This document shows, one piece after another, positions 50,923-59,699 of a DNA stretch of 64,000 bases. A model generated the notes under the pieces. That model made no database searches. It was not told the DNA's origin and worked only from the letters and a program-made list of their open reading frames with translations. The position numbers and the translations under genes were made by a program. This stretch comes from Glutamicibacter arilaitensis Re117 (GTDB lineage: Bacteria > Actinomycetota > Actinomycetes > Actinomycetales > Micrococcaceae): the NCBI RefSeq assembly GCF_000197735.1, contig NC_014550.1, positions 1,736,001 through 1,800,000 on the forward strand, given 5' to 3'. How positions within the stretch are numbered: the stretch's first letter is position 1; every line of letters begins with the position of its first letter.

Positions 50923-53184
50923 TTATCCTTTGCTGTATTCGGCCAGGTGGACTCCGGTCAGGGTACCGGAGGCAGCAAGATCCTTCGGGGTTCCTTCAAA
51001 GACTATGCTCCCGCCCTCGTGTCCAGCCCCCGGGCCAAGGTCAATGACCCAGTCGCTGTGGGCAACGACCGCAAGGTGGTGCTCGATGACAATGACGGTG
51101 TTGCCTTCATCAACCATCTCATCGAGCAGGCGCAGCATGTTCTGCACATCGGCCATGTGCAAGCCGGTGGTCGGCTCATCCAGGATGTAGGTGCCGGCAC
51201 CCTGTCCTAGATTGATGGCCAGCTTGATGCGTTGGCGTTCACCACCAGAGAGCGTATTCAAGCGCTGGCCTAGTTTGAGGTAGCCCAGTCCTACCTGATT
51301 GAGCCGCGCAAGGACGGGCTTGGCTTTGGGCACGTTGAGCTGCGCCAGTGCTTCTTCCATGCTCAAATCCAGTACTTCAGCAATGTTCAAGCCATCGAAG
51401 GTGTATTCCAATACCTCTGCGGTGTAGCGCTTTCCGCCGCACTGTTCGCACGGCAGGGCAACACCGGCCATGGAAGCCAGATCGGTATAGGTGAAGCCAA
51501 CTCCGTTGCACCCCGGGCATGCCCCAGCCGAGTTGGCACTGAATAATGCTGGCTTGACCCCGTTGGCCTTGGCAAAGGCCGCACGGATCGGATCCATGAT
51601 CCCGGTATACGTGGCGGGGTTCGAACGACGCGATCCCCGGATGGCGCTCTGGTCCACCACGGCGACATCTTCGCGTTTGGCGATCGTGGAATGGACCAGC
51701 GTGGATTTGCCCGAACCGGCCACACCGGTGATCGCGCACATGACTCCGGTGGGGATATCCACTGATACGTTCTTCAGATTGTGCAAGGACGCGCCACGGA
51801 TTTCCATTGCTCCTTGGGCCTTGCGCGGGTTCTGCTTCAAAGTGGCACGGGTATTGAAGTGCTTTCCGGTCAAGGTATCACCGGCCAGCAGCCCGGCCAC
51901 GTCGCCGCTGTAGCAAACGGTGCCGCCGTGCGTACCGGCTCCCGGGCCCAAGTCGACCACGTGGTCCGCGATTTTGATGACCTCGGGCTTATGCTCCACC
52001 ACCAGTACGGTATTGCCCTTGTCGCGCAGGTTGGCCAGCAACCCGTTCATCCGCTGGATGTCGTGGGGATGCAACCCTACGGTGGGTTCATCAAAGACAT
52101 AGGTGACGTCGGATAGCGCCGAACCCAGATGACGGATCATCTTAACGCGCTGCGCTTCGCCGCCAGACAGCGTTCCTGCCGGGCGGTCAAGGGAGAGATA
52201 GCCCAAGCCCAAATCCACCATGGACTTGAGCACTGCCTTCAAATTCGCAATCAGTGGTGCGGCATCCTCGTGCTGGACCTTTTCCAGCTCGTCGAGCAAT
52301 TCGGTGACCTGCAGTGCAGTCATGTCCGCGATGCCCCGGTCATTGATTTTCGATGCACGCGCTTTTTCGCCCAGGCGGGAGCCGTCGCAAGCAGAGCACG
52401 GGGCAGTCGTGGAGATCCGCTCGATCCATTCGCGGATGTGAGCTTGCTTGATCTCGCGCCCGGAATGGATGTAGTTGGACTTGATGCGCGTGATCAGTCC
52501 CGAATAGCTCATGTTGGCCCCATTGAGCTTTACCTTGCCTGCTTCTTCATAGAGCAGGCGGTCAAGCATCGGCTTGGGCATATCGCGCAGCTTCAAATCC
52601 AGATCAGGCTCGGTGCCTGCAGTCAGTGTCTGCCACAACCACGCGCCAGGAGCGAAGTTAGGTGCCGTGATGGCCCCCTCATTCAGGGTCTTGTCCCAAT
52701 CCAGCAGCTCATCAAGGTCAATGCTTGCTTCGGTGCCAAACCCTTCGCACACCGGACATGCACCTTCCCCGAGATTGAACGAGTACGCACCGGCTCCGCC
52801 AGCACTGGGGGTGGAATACCGTGAGTACAGCACGCGCAAGAGCGAATAGGCATCGGTTGCCGTGCCAACGGTGGAACGCGAATTCGCGCCCATGCGTTCC
52901 TGATCAACCACGATGGCCGCAGAAAGATTTTCCAGCACCTCGACATCAGGCCGGGGCATCGATGGCATGAAACTCTGGATGAACGTCGTATAGGTTTCAT
53001 TGATTAGCCGTTGGGACTCAGCGGCGATTGTGCCGAACACCAGTGAGGACTTCCCCGAACCGGAGACGCCGGTGAATGCGGTAATGCGCCGCTTGGGGAT
53101 ATCGACGTCAACACCCCGCAAGTTATTTTCACGGGCTTGGCGGACTCGAATCTTCTCATGGCTGTCGGCTGGGTGCTGGCTCAT
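50923..53184 (-). CDS. UvrA-like ABC ATPase (short, excinuclease-type paralogue)
   Basis: 753 residues, two ABC modules. Walker A motifs GVSGSGKSSLVFG and GVAGSGKSTLVHS; signatures LSGGEAQRVKM and LSGGERQRIKLA; zinc modules CPVCEGFG, CSACDGSRL, CPGCNGVGF and CEQCGGKR. Compared with UvrA (about 950), the UvrB-binding insert is absent. Such UvrA2/DrrC-type proteins confer tolerance to DNA-binding drugs such as daunorubicin or act in DNA damage tolerance. The true uvrA is not in the window. Located next to an acetyltransferase. Confidence 0.85.
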   Translation of the reverse strand: MSQHPADSHEKIRVRQARENNLRGVDVDIPKRRITAFTGVSGSGKSSLVFGTIAAESQRLINETYTTFIQSFMPSMPRPDVEVLENLSAAIVVDQERMGANSRSTVGTATDAYSLLRVLYSRYSTPSAGGAGAYSFNLGEGACPVCEGFGTEASIDLDELLDWDKTLNEGAITAPNFAPGAWLWQTLTAGTEPDLDLKLRDMPKPMLDRLLYEEAGKVKLNGANMSYSGLITRIKSNYIHSGREIKQAHIREWIERISTTAPCSACDGSRLGEKARASKINDRGIADMTALQVTELLDELEKVQHEDAAPLIANLKAVLKSMVDLGLGYLSLDRPAGTLSGGEAQRVKMIRHLGSALSDVTYVFDEPTVGLHPHDIQRMNGLLANLRDKGNTVLVVEHKPEVIKIADHVVDLGPGAGTHGGTVCYSGDVAGLLAGDTLTGKHFNTRATLKQNPRKAQGAMEIRGASLHNLKNVSVDIPTGVMCAITGVAGSGKSTLVHSTIAKREDVAVVDQSAIRGSRRSNPATYTGIMDPIRAAFAKANGVKPALFSANSAGACPGCNGVGFTYTDLASMAGVALPCEQCGGKRYTAEVLEYTFDGLNIAEVLDLSMEEALAQLNVPKAKPVLARLNQVGLGYLKLGQRLNTLSGGERQRIKLAINLGQGAGTYILDEPTTGLHMADVQNMLRLLDEMVDEGNTVIVIEHHLAVVAHSDWVIDLGPGAGHEGGSIVFEGTPKDLAASGTLTGVHLAEYSKG

Positions 53185-53314
53185 AAACCAAGCCTACGCA
53201 GAAAATAGTCGCCAGACACGTGCGCACTTGGGCAAGCTTGCAATTATGGCCGGACACGGTGGAGGATCAAACTACGAAAGAATCCACGATTCCCATGCGA
53301 GAGCGGAGAAAGCC

Positions 53315-53866
53315 ATGTCAAACAGACCTCGGAAACTAGTGAAGCTCGGCCCGCTGACGGTCCTGTTCGGGTGCCTGGCGCTCGCCGGTTGCGGCAGCAC
53401 CACCGCTGGCAGTGCCAGCGAAGAACCTTCAAGCCCGACACAGTCCGCTTCGCTGGAAAGCTCCTCACCACAGGCCTCGGCTCCAGAAGCAAGTACTTCG
53501 CCTACGGCTGCTGCAAGCTCCAGCGCGGCAGGAGAGTCTGAGCAAACCGAAACCATCGGGGGCCAAGAGCTGGGCAAGCTGCCTTCAAACGCCATTGAAT
53601 ACGCTGATGCCTTGGTGGTTGCCTGGGGCAACGGAAATGAAGCGCAGATGCAGCAGCTGGCCACAGCGCAGGTAATTACCTCCCTGACAGGGCATTCGAA
53701 GGAGGGCGGAGCCCACTGGTCACAAACCAGCAGCGATGCTGGAGCCGGATCGGTATTCGTGAGCTATGAAAATACCGAAGATGGATCGGTGCTCAATCTT
53801 CGTGTGCAGAACCAGGTCGTGGGCCAAGGCCATGAACAAGGGGTCGTCGAAGCGAACTTCGAGTAA
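53315..53866 (+). CDS. Secreted lipoprotein of unknown function
   Basis: 183 residues from ATG 53315 (GCGGAG upstream). Lipobox LAGC (Cys26), then a Ser/Ala/Glu linker to about residue 80 and a compact domain (about 85-183) with NAIEYADALVVAWGNGNEA, HWSQTSSDAG and a beta-rich end. The domain recalls small NTF2-like lipoproteins, but no assignment is secure. Stands alone between the UvrA-like gene and the symporter. Confidence 0.72.
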   Translation: MSNRPRKLVKLGPLTVLFGCLALAGCGSTTAGSASEEPSSPTQSASLESSSPQASAPEASTSPTAAASSSAAGESEQTETIGGQELGKLPSNAIEYADALVVAWGNGNEAQMQQLATAQVITSLTGHSKEGGAHWSQTSSDAGAGSVFVSYENTEDGSVLNLRVQNQVVGQGHEQGVVEANFE

Positions 53867-54163
53867 GCCAAAAATTCTTCACCTGGGCGGGACTGCTTAA
53901 TTGGGCAAACCCGCCCTGCGGTGGTTAAATCGCCGAAAATTCAATCCGGGATCAACTTATTCGCCACGGTTCGAACGAGTTGGAAGTTCTTACAGGTTCT
54001 TGCTCTAAAACATTCGGCAAACGAGCGTTTTCTCGTAACACATAAATAATTCACAGGATTTCGGTGTACCGAAATTTACGTCTACCATGATTGAGGCGTG
54101 TGCCACGACACATCTGTGGCCGCCAACAGAGCGCTCCGAACCCCAACCGTTTAAAGGACCTCC
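53867..54163 (+). promoter_or_regulatory. Upstream region of the symporter with inverted repeats
   Basis: GGGCGGG (53885-53891) pairs with CCCGCCC (53910-53916), a weak terminator for the lipoprotein gene. ATTTCGGT-GT-ACCGAAAT (54058-54075) is a perfect 8-bp-arm palindrome about 90 bp before the symporter start and may be an operator. No gene in these 297 bp. Confidence 0.45.
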
Positions 54164-55444
54164 ATGAAGCTGCTTAAAAAAATCCCACTGCTCGGCTGGG
54201 TGCTCGTTGCCATCGTGCTCGGTATCCTTCTGGGTCCCGTCATGCCCGTATGGCTTGGAAGTCTCTTCCTGACCTACAACTCGATCTTCTCCGGATTCCT
54301 CGGCTTCATCGTGCCGCTGATCATCTTCGGTCTGGTTGCCCCAGCGATCGCTGAGCTCGGCAAAGGCGCCGGCAAGTGGCTGGGTATCACTGCGCTGATC
54401 GCGTACACCTCGACTCTTTGCGCTGGCTTGCTGGCTTACTTCGTCAGCCGCTGGCTCTTCACCAAGTCGCTGTCCGGTGGCGGCGTGGAAGAAGTCGGCG
54501 GAGGCGAAGGCTCCGGCTTCGCACCGTATATCTCGCTGGTCGGCGAAGCTGGCGATGGCGCCACCGAAATCGTGCTGACCCCGCTGATGGGTGTCATGAC
54601 CGCGCTGGTGCTCGCCTTCATGCTGGGCCTGGGCCTGACCGCCTTCCGCTCCACCGTGCTCTTCCGCGGCACCGTCGAATTCCGCAGCATCGTGGAAATG
54701 GTGATCCGCAAGATCATCGTCCCGGCTCTGCCGCTGTTCATCTTCGGCATCTTCCTGGATCTATCCGCTGCCGGTGATGCTGTGGTCGTCGTGCAGAAGT
54801 TCTTGTTCGTCGCCGTGGTCTCCTTCGTGCTGACCCTCGTAGTGCTGCTGGTGCAGTACACGATTGCCGGCGCCATGAACAAGCGCAACCCGCTGTCCGC
54901 GCTGTGGGGCATGCGCAATGCCTACTTCACCGCATTGGGTACTTCGTCTTCGGCAGCCACCATTCCAGTGACGCTGGAATCGGCTAAGAAGAATGGCGTC
55001 TCCGATACCGTCGCAGGCTTCGTGGTGCCACTGTGCGCCACCATCCACCTGTCCGGTTCGATGACCAAGATCACCTGCTTCTCGATCGCAGTGCTGCTGC
55101 TGACCGGCGGCGATGTTTCCTTCACTACGTACTTGCCGTTCATCTTGATGCTCGGCGTCATGATGATCGCGGCTCCTGGCGTACCAGGTGGCGCAATCGC
55201 TGCCGCCGCTGGCCTGCTGACCCAGATGCTGGGCTTCGGCGAGGTCGAGGTCGGCCTGATGTTCGCTGCCTACATCGCACTGGACAGCTTCGGCACCGCG
55301 ACCAACGTGACCGGCGACGGCGCGCTGGCCATGATCATGCACAAGCTGACCAAGGGCAAGCTTGGCGCCCAGCCCCAGGATCCTGAGGACGAGGTCGTAG
55401 AGCTGGCCGATGGCACCGAAGCTGCGGACCACAAGCTGGCCTAA
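54164..55444 (+). CDS. Dicarboxylate/amino-acid:cation symporter (DAACS family)
   Basis: 426 residues. Eight membrane segments and two reentrant loops: FIVPLIIFGLVAPAIAELG, the serine-rich first hairpin GTSSSAATIPVTLES, ATIHLSGSMTKI and GVPGGAIAAAAG, with the substrate motif SFGTATNVTGDGA. Members transport serine/threonine, glutamate/aspartate or C4-dicarboxylates with Na+ or H+; the exact substrate is open. Ends in an acidic tail. Confidence 0.9.
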   Translation: MKLLKKIPLLGWVLVAIVLGILLGPVMPVWLGSLFLTYNSIFSGFLGFIVPLIIFGLVAPAIAELGKGAGKWLGITALIAYTSTLCAGLLAYFVSRWLFTKSLSGGGVEEVGGGEGSGFAPYISLVGEAGDGATEIVLTPLMGVMTALVLAFMLGLGLTAFRSTVLFRGTVEFRSIVEMVIRKIIVPALPLFIFGIFLDLSAAGDAVVVVQKFLFVAVVSFVLTLVVLLVQYTIAGAMNKRNPLSALWGMRNAYFTALGTSSSAATIPVTLESAKKNGVSDTVAGFVVPLCATIHLSGSMTKITCFSIAVLLLTGGDVSFTTYLPFILMLGVMMIAAPGVPGGAIAAAAGLLTQMLGFGEVEVGLMFAAYIALDSFGTATNVTGDGALAMIMHKLTKGKLGAQPQDPEDEVVELADGTEAADHKLA

Positions 55445-55470
55445 GAAGTTCCCTGCACTCGCATCAGCAT

Positions 55471-55525
55471 CGATGCCCGGTACCGCCTCTTGATCAGGCC
55501 GGCACCGGGCATCGGTGCTTTTCTT
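55471..55525 (+). terminator. Terminator of the symporter gene
   Basis: CGATGCCCGGT (55471-55481) pairs with ACCGGGCATCG (55504-55514), followed by TTTTC a few bases later. Confidence 0.8.
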
Positions 55526-55549
55526 TGCCTGAATACTTCAGGGCAAGGC

Positions 55550-55601
55550 AAAACCCGCCCTTCGCTCAAACCTTGATCGGTTTGCGCGAAGGGCGGGTTT
55601 T
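55550..55601. terminator. Second terminator, symporter / cysE
   Basis: AAAACCCGCCCTTCGC (55550-55565) pairs with its complement at 55586-55601, with inner CAAACC/GGTTTG. Its A and T ends serve both converging genes; it lies 27 bp after the cysE stop. Confidence 0.92.
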
Positions 55602-55628
55602 GCCTATTGGCCTATGGCCTGGAAAGCA

Positions 55629-56213
55629 CTAGATCCACATGGCCGGATCGATGTACTCTGCCGGGTCCACCGCTGGCTTGCGTTCATCAGGACGGCGTTG
55701 GCGGTTCTGTGCCGGGATGCCGGTGACGATGGATCCTTCAGGTGCATCCTTGACCACCACAGCGTTGGCTCCGATGGCTGAATCGGCACCAATGGTAATT
55801 GGGCCCAAGACCTTTGCCCCGGCACCGATGACCACGCGGTCTCCGATGGTCGGATGGCGCTTGACCTTGGCCAGCGAACGCCCACCGAGGGTCACCCCGT
55901 GGTACAGCATGACGTCATCGCCGATTTCGGCGGTCTCGCCAATGACGATGCCCATGCCGTGGTCGATGAAGAATCGGCGGCCGATGGTGGCACCTGGATG
56001 GATTTCAATGCCGGTTAGTGCTCGGTTTGCCTGGGACAGCAAGCGGGCTGGCCACTTCAATGAGGGGTTCTGCCACATCTTGTGGGCCAGGCGGTGCATC
56101 CAGATCGCGTGCAGTCCGGAATACACGAAGAAGTTTTCGGGATCGCTTCGCGCTGCTGGATCATGTTGGCGTGCGTTGGCCAAGTCCTCACACAGGCGGG
56201 AGAAAAAACTCAT
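55629..56213 (-). CDS. cysE: Serine O-acetyltransferase
   Basis: 194 residues. Acetylates serine for cysteine synthesis. The C-terminal left-handed beta helix shows hexapeptide repeats ([39 protein letters not shown]) with catalytic His; short form without an extra N-terminal domain, like EpsC/CysE of Gram-positives. Follows cysK on the same strand; product is used by CysK. Confidence 0.95.
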   Translation of the reverse strand: MSFFSRLCEDLANARQHDPAARSDPENFFVYSGLHAIWMHRLAHKMWQNPSLKWPARLLSQANRALTGIEIHPGATIGRRFFIDHGMGIVIGETAEIGDDVMLYHGVTLGGRSLAKVKRHPTIGDRVVIGAGAKVLGPITIGADSAIGANAVVVKDAPEGSIVTGIPAQNRQRRPDERKPAVDPAEYIDPAMWI

Positions 56214-56270
56214 GAATACTACCTTAGTGGTTTCGGTTCGCTCCGGGAGAACCCGAAGATGTCACACAGC

Positions 56271-56335
56271 AAATCGGCGCGAGCTGCACCATTCAAGGAT
56301 CTGCCTATAGACCCAACGGTGGCTCGCGCCGATTT
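56271..56335 (-). promoter_or_regulatory. Hairpin between cysK and cysE
   Basis: AAATCGGCGCGAGC (56271-56284) pairs perfectly with its complement at 56322-56335 (14 bp), with a 37-nt loop. It lies in the cysK-cysE gap; on the minus strand no T run follows, so it may partly stop transcription or protect the cysK message. Confidence 0.6.
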
Positions 56336-56356
56336 ATTCTGTTTGCGCAGATTCAA

Positions 56357-57292
56357 TTAGCCGCGGATGTCATCGAACAGCAGGGTGGAGATGTAGCGCT
56401 CACCGAAGTCAGGGATGATTGCAACGATCTGCTTGCCGGCGTTCTCTTCGCGGGCTGCGATCTGTACCGCACCCCATACAGCGGCGCCAGCGGAGATGCC
56501 GCCCAGGATGCCTTCCTTGACACCCAGTGCGCGAGCGGTGGAAACCGAATCCTCGATGCTGGCATCCAGAACTTCGTCGTACAGCTCGGTGTCGAGAACC
56601 TCTGGGATGAAGTTCGCGCCCAGGCCCTGGATCTTGTGCGGGCCTGGCTTGCCGCCATTGAGGATTGGCGAATCCTTTGGCTCAACGGCCACGATCTTCA
56701 GGTCAGGGTTCTTTTCCTTCAGGTAGCGACCTGCACCGGTGATGGTGCCGCCGGTACCGATGCCGGCAACCAGAACGTCGACCTTGCCCTCGGTATCAGC
56801 CCAGATCTCTGGACCGGTGGTGTCTGCGTGTACCTGTGGGTTGGCGGTGTTGGCGAACTGCTGTGCCCAGATGGCGTTCTCGGAAGTCGCTACGATTTCC
56901 TTGGCCTTCTCCACTGCACCGCGCATGCCATCGGCACCCGGGGTCAGTACGATTTCAGCACCGAAAGCGCGCAGCATGACGCGGCGCTCGGTGGACATGG
57001 TCTCAGGCATGGTCAAGATGACCTTGTAGCCGCGGGCTGCGCCAACCATGGCCAGGGCGATACCGGTGTTGCCGGAGGTACCTTCAACGATGGTGCCGCC
57101 TGGCTTCAGTGCGCCGGACTTCTCTGCTGCATCAACGATGGCTACGCCGATACGGTCCTTGACCGAGTTAGCTGGGTTGTAGAATTCCAGCTTCACAGCG
57201 ATGTTGCCTGGCAGGCCTTCACCGACACGATTAAGCTTCACCAGTGGGGTGTTGCCAACGATCTCGGTGACGTTGTTGTAGATCTTGCCCAT
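56357..57292 (-). CDS. cysK: Cysteine synthase A
   Basis: 311 residues. PLP enzyme making cysteine from O-acetylserine and sulfide. PLP lysine Lys45 in NPANSVKDRIG; asparagine loop EGTSGNTGIALAM; phosphate-binding GIGTGGTITGAG. Full length and typical. Together with cysE it forms the cysteine synthase complex. Confidence 0.97.
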   Translation of the reverse strand: MGKIYNNVTEIVGNTPLVKLNRVGEGLPGNIAVKLEFYNPANSVKDRIGVAIVDAAEKSGALKPGGTIVEGTSGNTGIALAMVGAARGYKVILTMPETMSTERRVMLRAFGAEIVLTPGADGMRGAVEKAKEIVATSENAIWAQQFANTANPQVHADTTGPEIWADTEGKVDVLVAGIGTGGTITGAGRYLKEKNPDLKIVAVEPKDSPILNGGKPGPHKIQGLGANFIPEVLDTELYDEVLDASIEDSVSTARALGVKEGILGGISAGAAVWGAVQIAAREENAGKQIVAIIPDFGERYISTLLFDDIRG

Positions 57293-57418
57293 GTTGTATG
57301 CAATCCTTACGTGACTTTATGCAGCCGCATTTATTTGCGACGAAAATATGTCAGTACCAAGCTAAAACGCTGGGCACCGATGAGGTTCACTTCTAACCCT
57401 AATAGGCAAAAAGCCTAC

Positions 57419-58039
57419 CTATGCTTCGTTTAGCCATTGAGCGTAATATTTCCTGACTTTTACAAGCTTCGGATCGATAATTACTCGGCAATACCCGACT
57501 TCTTGGTTCGCAGAGTAGTAATCCTGATGGATTTGTTCCGCCGGGTAGAAATCTTTCGACTCCTCCATGGTGGTCACGATCGGGTTCGGGTATATGCCTG
57601 CAAACTTTTGTATCGATTGCTCGAAGAGCTCACGCTGCTGATCATCCAGCGGGAACATCGCCGAACGGTACTGGGTTCCCACGTCATAACCTTGACGGTT
57701 CAACGTGGTTGGGTCGTGGACCGTGAAGAACATGTCCAGAATGATCTCTTCGGGGACCACCGCTGCATCGAAAATAACGGCAACGGCTTCTGCATGACCT
57801 GTCATACCACTGCAGACCTCTCGGTACTGCGGATCAGCAGTGTGCCCGCCGATATAACCGGAGATTACGGCGTACACCCCGCGGGTGCGTTGATACACCG
57901 CGTCGAGACACCAGAAGCATCCTCCGGCTAAGACAAAGGTGGTTAGTTTGGTGCCCTGTACTTCGAGGGACGGGCTGAATTGATGAGGCGATTGAAGGCT
58001 GAGAATACTCACATTGTTCACAACGTTGCGGCGTTGCAT
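57419..58039 (-). CDS. msrA: Peptide methionine sulfoxide reductase A
   Basis: 206 residues from ATG 58039 (AGAGGA upstream); a GTG downstream is an alternative. Catalytic Cys41 in AGGCFWCLDAVY, with EVCSGMTGHAEAVAVIFD and DYYSANQEVGYCRVII. Reduces methionine S-sulfoxide. The N-terminal about 30 residues are an extra unconserved segment. Close to cysteine genes; it diverges from the Nif3-like gene. Confidence 0.92.
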   Translation of the reverse strand: MQRRNVVNNVSILSLQSPHQFSPSLEVQGTKLTTFVLAGGCFWCLDAVYQRTRGVYAVISGYIGGHTADPQYREVCSGMTGHAEAVAVIFDAAVVPEEIILDMFFTVHDPTTLNRQGYDVGTQYRSAMFPLDDQQRELFEQSIQKFAGIYPNPIVTTMEESKDFYPAEQIHQDYYSANQEVGYCRVIIDPKLVKVRKYYAQWLNEA

Positions 58040-58077
58040 TCTGTTCCATCCTCTTCTACAACGCGTAGGCTGGAGGT

Positions 58078-59031
58078 ATGCAGAGCAAGGCAAATAACTC
58101 GCAAGACCTGGGGAAGAACAATGATTCCGCAGAGGCCGCAAAGCTCAAGCCCGTTGCCGATGAAAAGGTCGAACAGCCGGTAGGAGAAACCCCTGCTGTC
58201 GAGACTACTTTGGGTAATGTGCTTGAAGCTGTCGAAGAACTTTGGCCGAAGTCATTGGCTGAAGGCTGGGACGCCGTAGGCCTAGTAACTGGTCGAACCA
58301 GCCAGAAGATTTCAAAGATCGTCATGGCTGTAGATCCGACGCTAGAGGTGATTGAAGATGCGATCAAGCGTGGGGCTGATCTGCTGATTACTCACCACCC
58401 GTTGCTTTTGCGCGGGGTTACCCAGGTAGCTGGTACCAGCTTCAAGGGCGAAGCGATTCACCGCTTGATCGAATCAGGTACTGCTTTACTGACCGCACAT
58501 ACCAATGCCGACAGTGCTATCGGGGGAGTCAACGACGCGCTGGCCGATGCTTTCGGACTCAAGGGCTGCGTGCCGCTGGTCGAATCTAAGGACGGACTTC
58601 CGGAAGAAGGCTTGGGCCGTGTCGGGTTCTTGGAGAAGCCGATGAAACTCGAAGATTTCGCTGAACGTGTCTACACCGTATTGCCAGCAGTTGCCGGTGG
58701 CGTACGTGTTGCTGGTGACCGTACCGGGATCGTCCGCAAAATTGCGCTCTGCGGGGGAGCCGGCGATTCCCTGTTTGATGCAGTGCGTTCACACCAGGCC
58801 GACGTTTATGTCACCGCTGATCTACGCCATCACCCAGCAAGTGAAGCTCGTGAAGCTGCCGATGGTGGTTTCCCGTACCTTATCGACGTTTCACATTTCG
58901 CTTCGGAATGGGTCTGGCTTTCGGCCGGCGCCCGTGCCCTGGGAAATGTTTTGAAAGATACGGGTCATGAAGTAGAAATCGAAGTTTCTCAAATAAATTC
59001 GGATCCTTGGGACTTTGTCCTGACCCCGTAG
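58078..59031 (+). CDS. Nif3-like dinuclear metal centre protein
   Basis: 317 residues, with GGAGGT upstream. Hexameric di-iron/zinc fold: LITHHPLLLRGV, TAHTNADSAIGGVNDALAD, VYVTADLRHHPASEA and DVSHFASEWVW carry the metal ligands. N-terminal about 40 residues are an extra charged segment. Nif3/YbgI proteins are widespread but their reaction is unknown (GTP cyclohydrolase-like or RNA-related roles have been proposed). It is followed closely by a VOC gene. Confidence 0.92.
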   Translation: MQSKANNSQDLGKNNDSAEAAKLKPVADEKVEQPVGETPAVETTLGNVLEAVEELWPKSLAEGWDAVGLVTGRTSQKISKIVMAVDPTLEVIEDAIKRGADLLITHHPLLLRGVTQVAGTSFKGEAIHRLIESGTALLTAHTNADSAIGGVNDALADAFGLKGCVPLVESKDGLPEEGLGRVGFLEKPMKLEDFAERVYTVLPAVAGGVRVAGDRTGIVRKIALCGGAGDSLFDAVRSHQADVYVTADLRHHPASEAREAADGGFPYLIDVSHFASEWVWLSAGARALGNVLKDTGHEVEIEVSQINSDPWDFVLTP

Positions 59032-59043
59032 TCAGCGCATCTT

Positions 59044-59427
59044 ATGCTGCATCATCTAGAAATCTGGGTTGAAGATTTAGTAGCCAGCACCGCCTCTTTG
59101 GGCTGGCTACTAACTCGCCTTGGCTACCGGCTTGAATCGCAGTGGGCCGATGGTGCCAGCTATGCGCAGGATAAGTTCTACATTGTCTTGGAATCTGGTC
59201 CGGATGTACGTAAGCAGGCCCATGATCGCCTGGCACCGGGACTGAACCATCTGGCATTTTCTGTTGCAACTCGCGGCGAGGCGGAAATGATCGTTCGCGA
59301 GGCGCTCGAACACGGATTCACGTTGATGTTCCCGGAAAAGCACCCCTATGCCGGCGGGCCAGAGCACTATGCAGCCTATCTAGAAGATGCTGCAGGGTTT
59401 GAAGTTGAGCTCGTAGCGACCCAGTAA
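59044..59427 (+). CDS. VOC-family protein
   Basis: 127 residues. MLHHLEIWVEDLVASTASLG opens, with NHLAFSVATRGEAEMIV and a C-terminal YLEDAAGFEVELVA carrying a metal-type Glu. Possible lyase or dioxygenase-like; substrate unknown. It lies 12 bp after the Nif3-like gene, so it is probably its operon partner. Confidence 0.87.
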   Translation: MLHHLEIWVEDLVASTASLGWLLTRLGYRLESQWADGASYAQDKFYIVLESGPDVRKQAHDRLAPGLNHLAFSVATRGEAEMIVREALEHGFTLMFPEKHPYAGGPEHYAAYLEDAAGFEVELVATQ

Positions 59428-59480
59428 TGAGCATTCGGTTCGTGACGAAGTCCTAGCCCCTGGGCGATGATTCCTGAACG

Positions 59481-59699
59481 TTAGGAACCGGTCATTCGTT
59501 TACGGCGAGAAAACCTTGTCGCGAACGCACCGAGTGCGAACACCGCCACCGCGATCAAGAGTATCCAGGGGTCGGCTCCGGTATCGGCCAGGTCGAGGGG
59601 AAGCTGTTCCGGCGCGGGAGTCGGAAGACCGCTTGTAGGCAGCTGCGTGATTTCCACCTGTACCTCGATGGCTTCACCCTGTGATTTTTGGTAGCTCAT
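59481..59699 (-). CDS. 72-residue LADTG sortase-substrate-like protein (CscD-like)
   Basis: Starts at ATG 59699 overlapping the previous gene's stop (ATGA). Layout: short hydrophilic N-terminus (IEVQVEITQLPTSGLP), LADTG at 37-41, membrane segment 44-62 and RRKR. LAxTG is the class E sortase motif. No N-terminal signal peptide can be found, even in an extended frame, which is odd for a sorted protein. In Firmicutes Csc operons a small LPxTG protein (CscD) occupies the same position after the DUF916 protein. Confidence 0.72.
   Translation of the reverse strand: MSYQKSQGEAIEVQVEITQLPTSGLPTPAPEQLPLDLADTGADPWILLIAVAVFALGAFATRFSRRKRMTGS

Noticed and set aside
53000..53314. N-terminal extension of the lipoprotein at 53315
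   Set aside because: It overlaps the UvrA-like gene start and would bury the lipoprotein signal peptide.
57403..57417. TAGGC-AAAAA-GCCTA as the msrA terminator
   Set aside because: The stem is only 5 bp with no proper T run after it; too weak to list.
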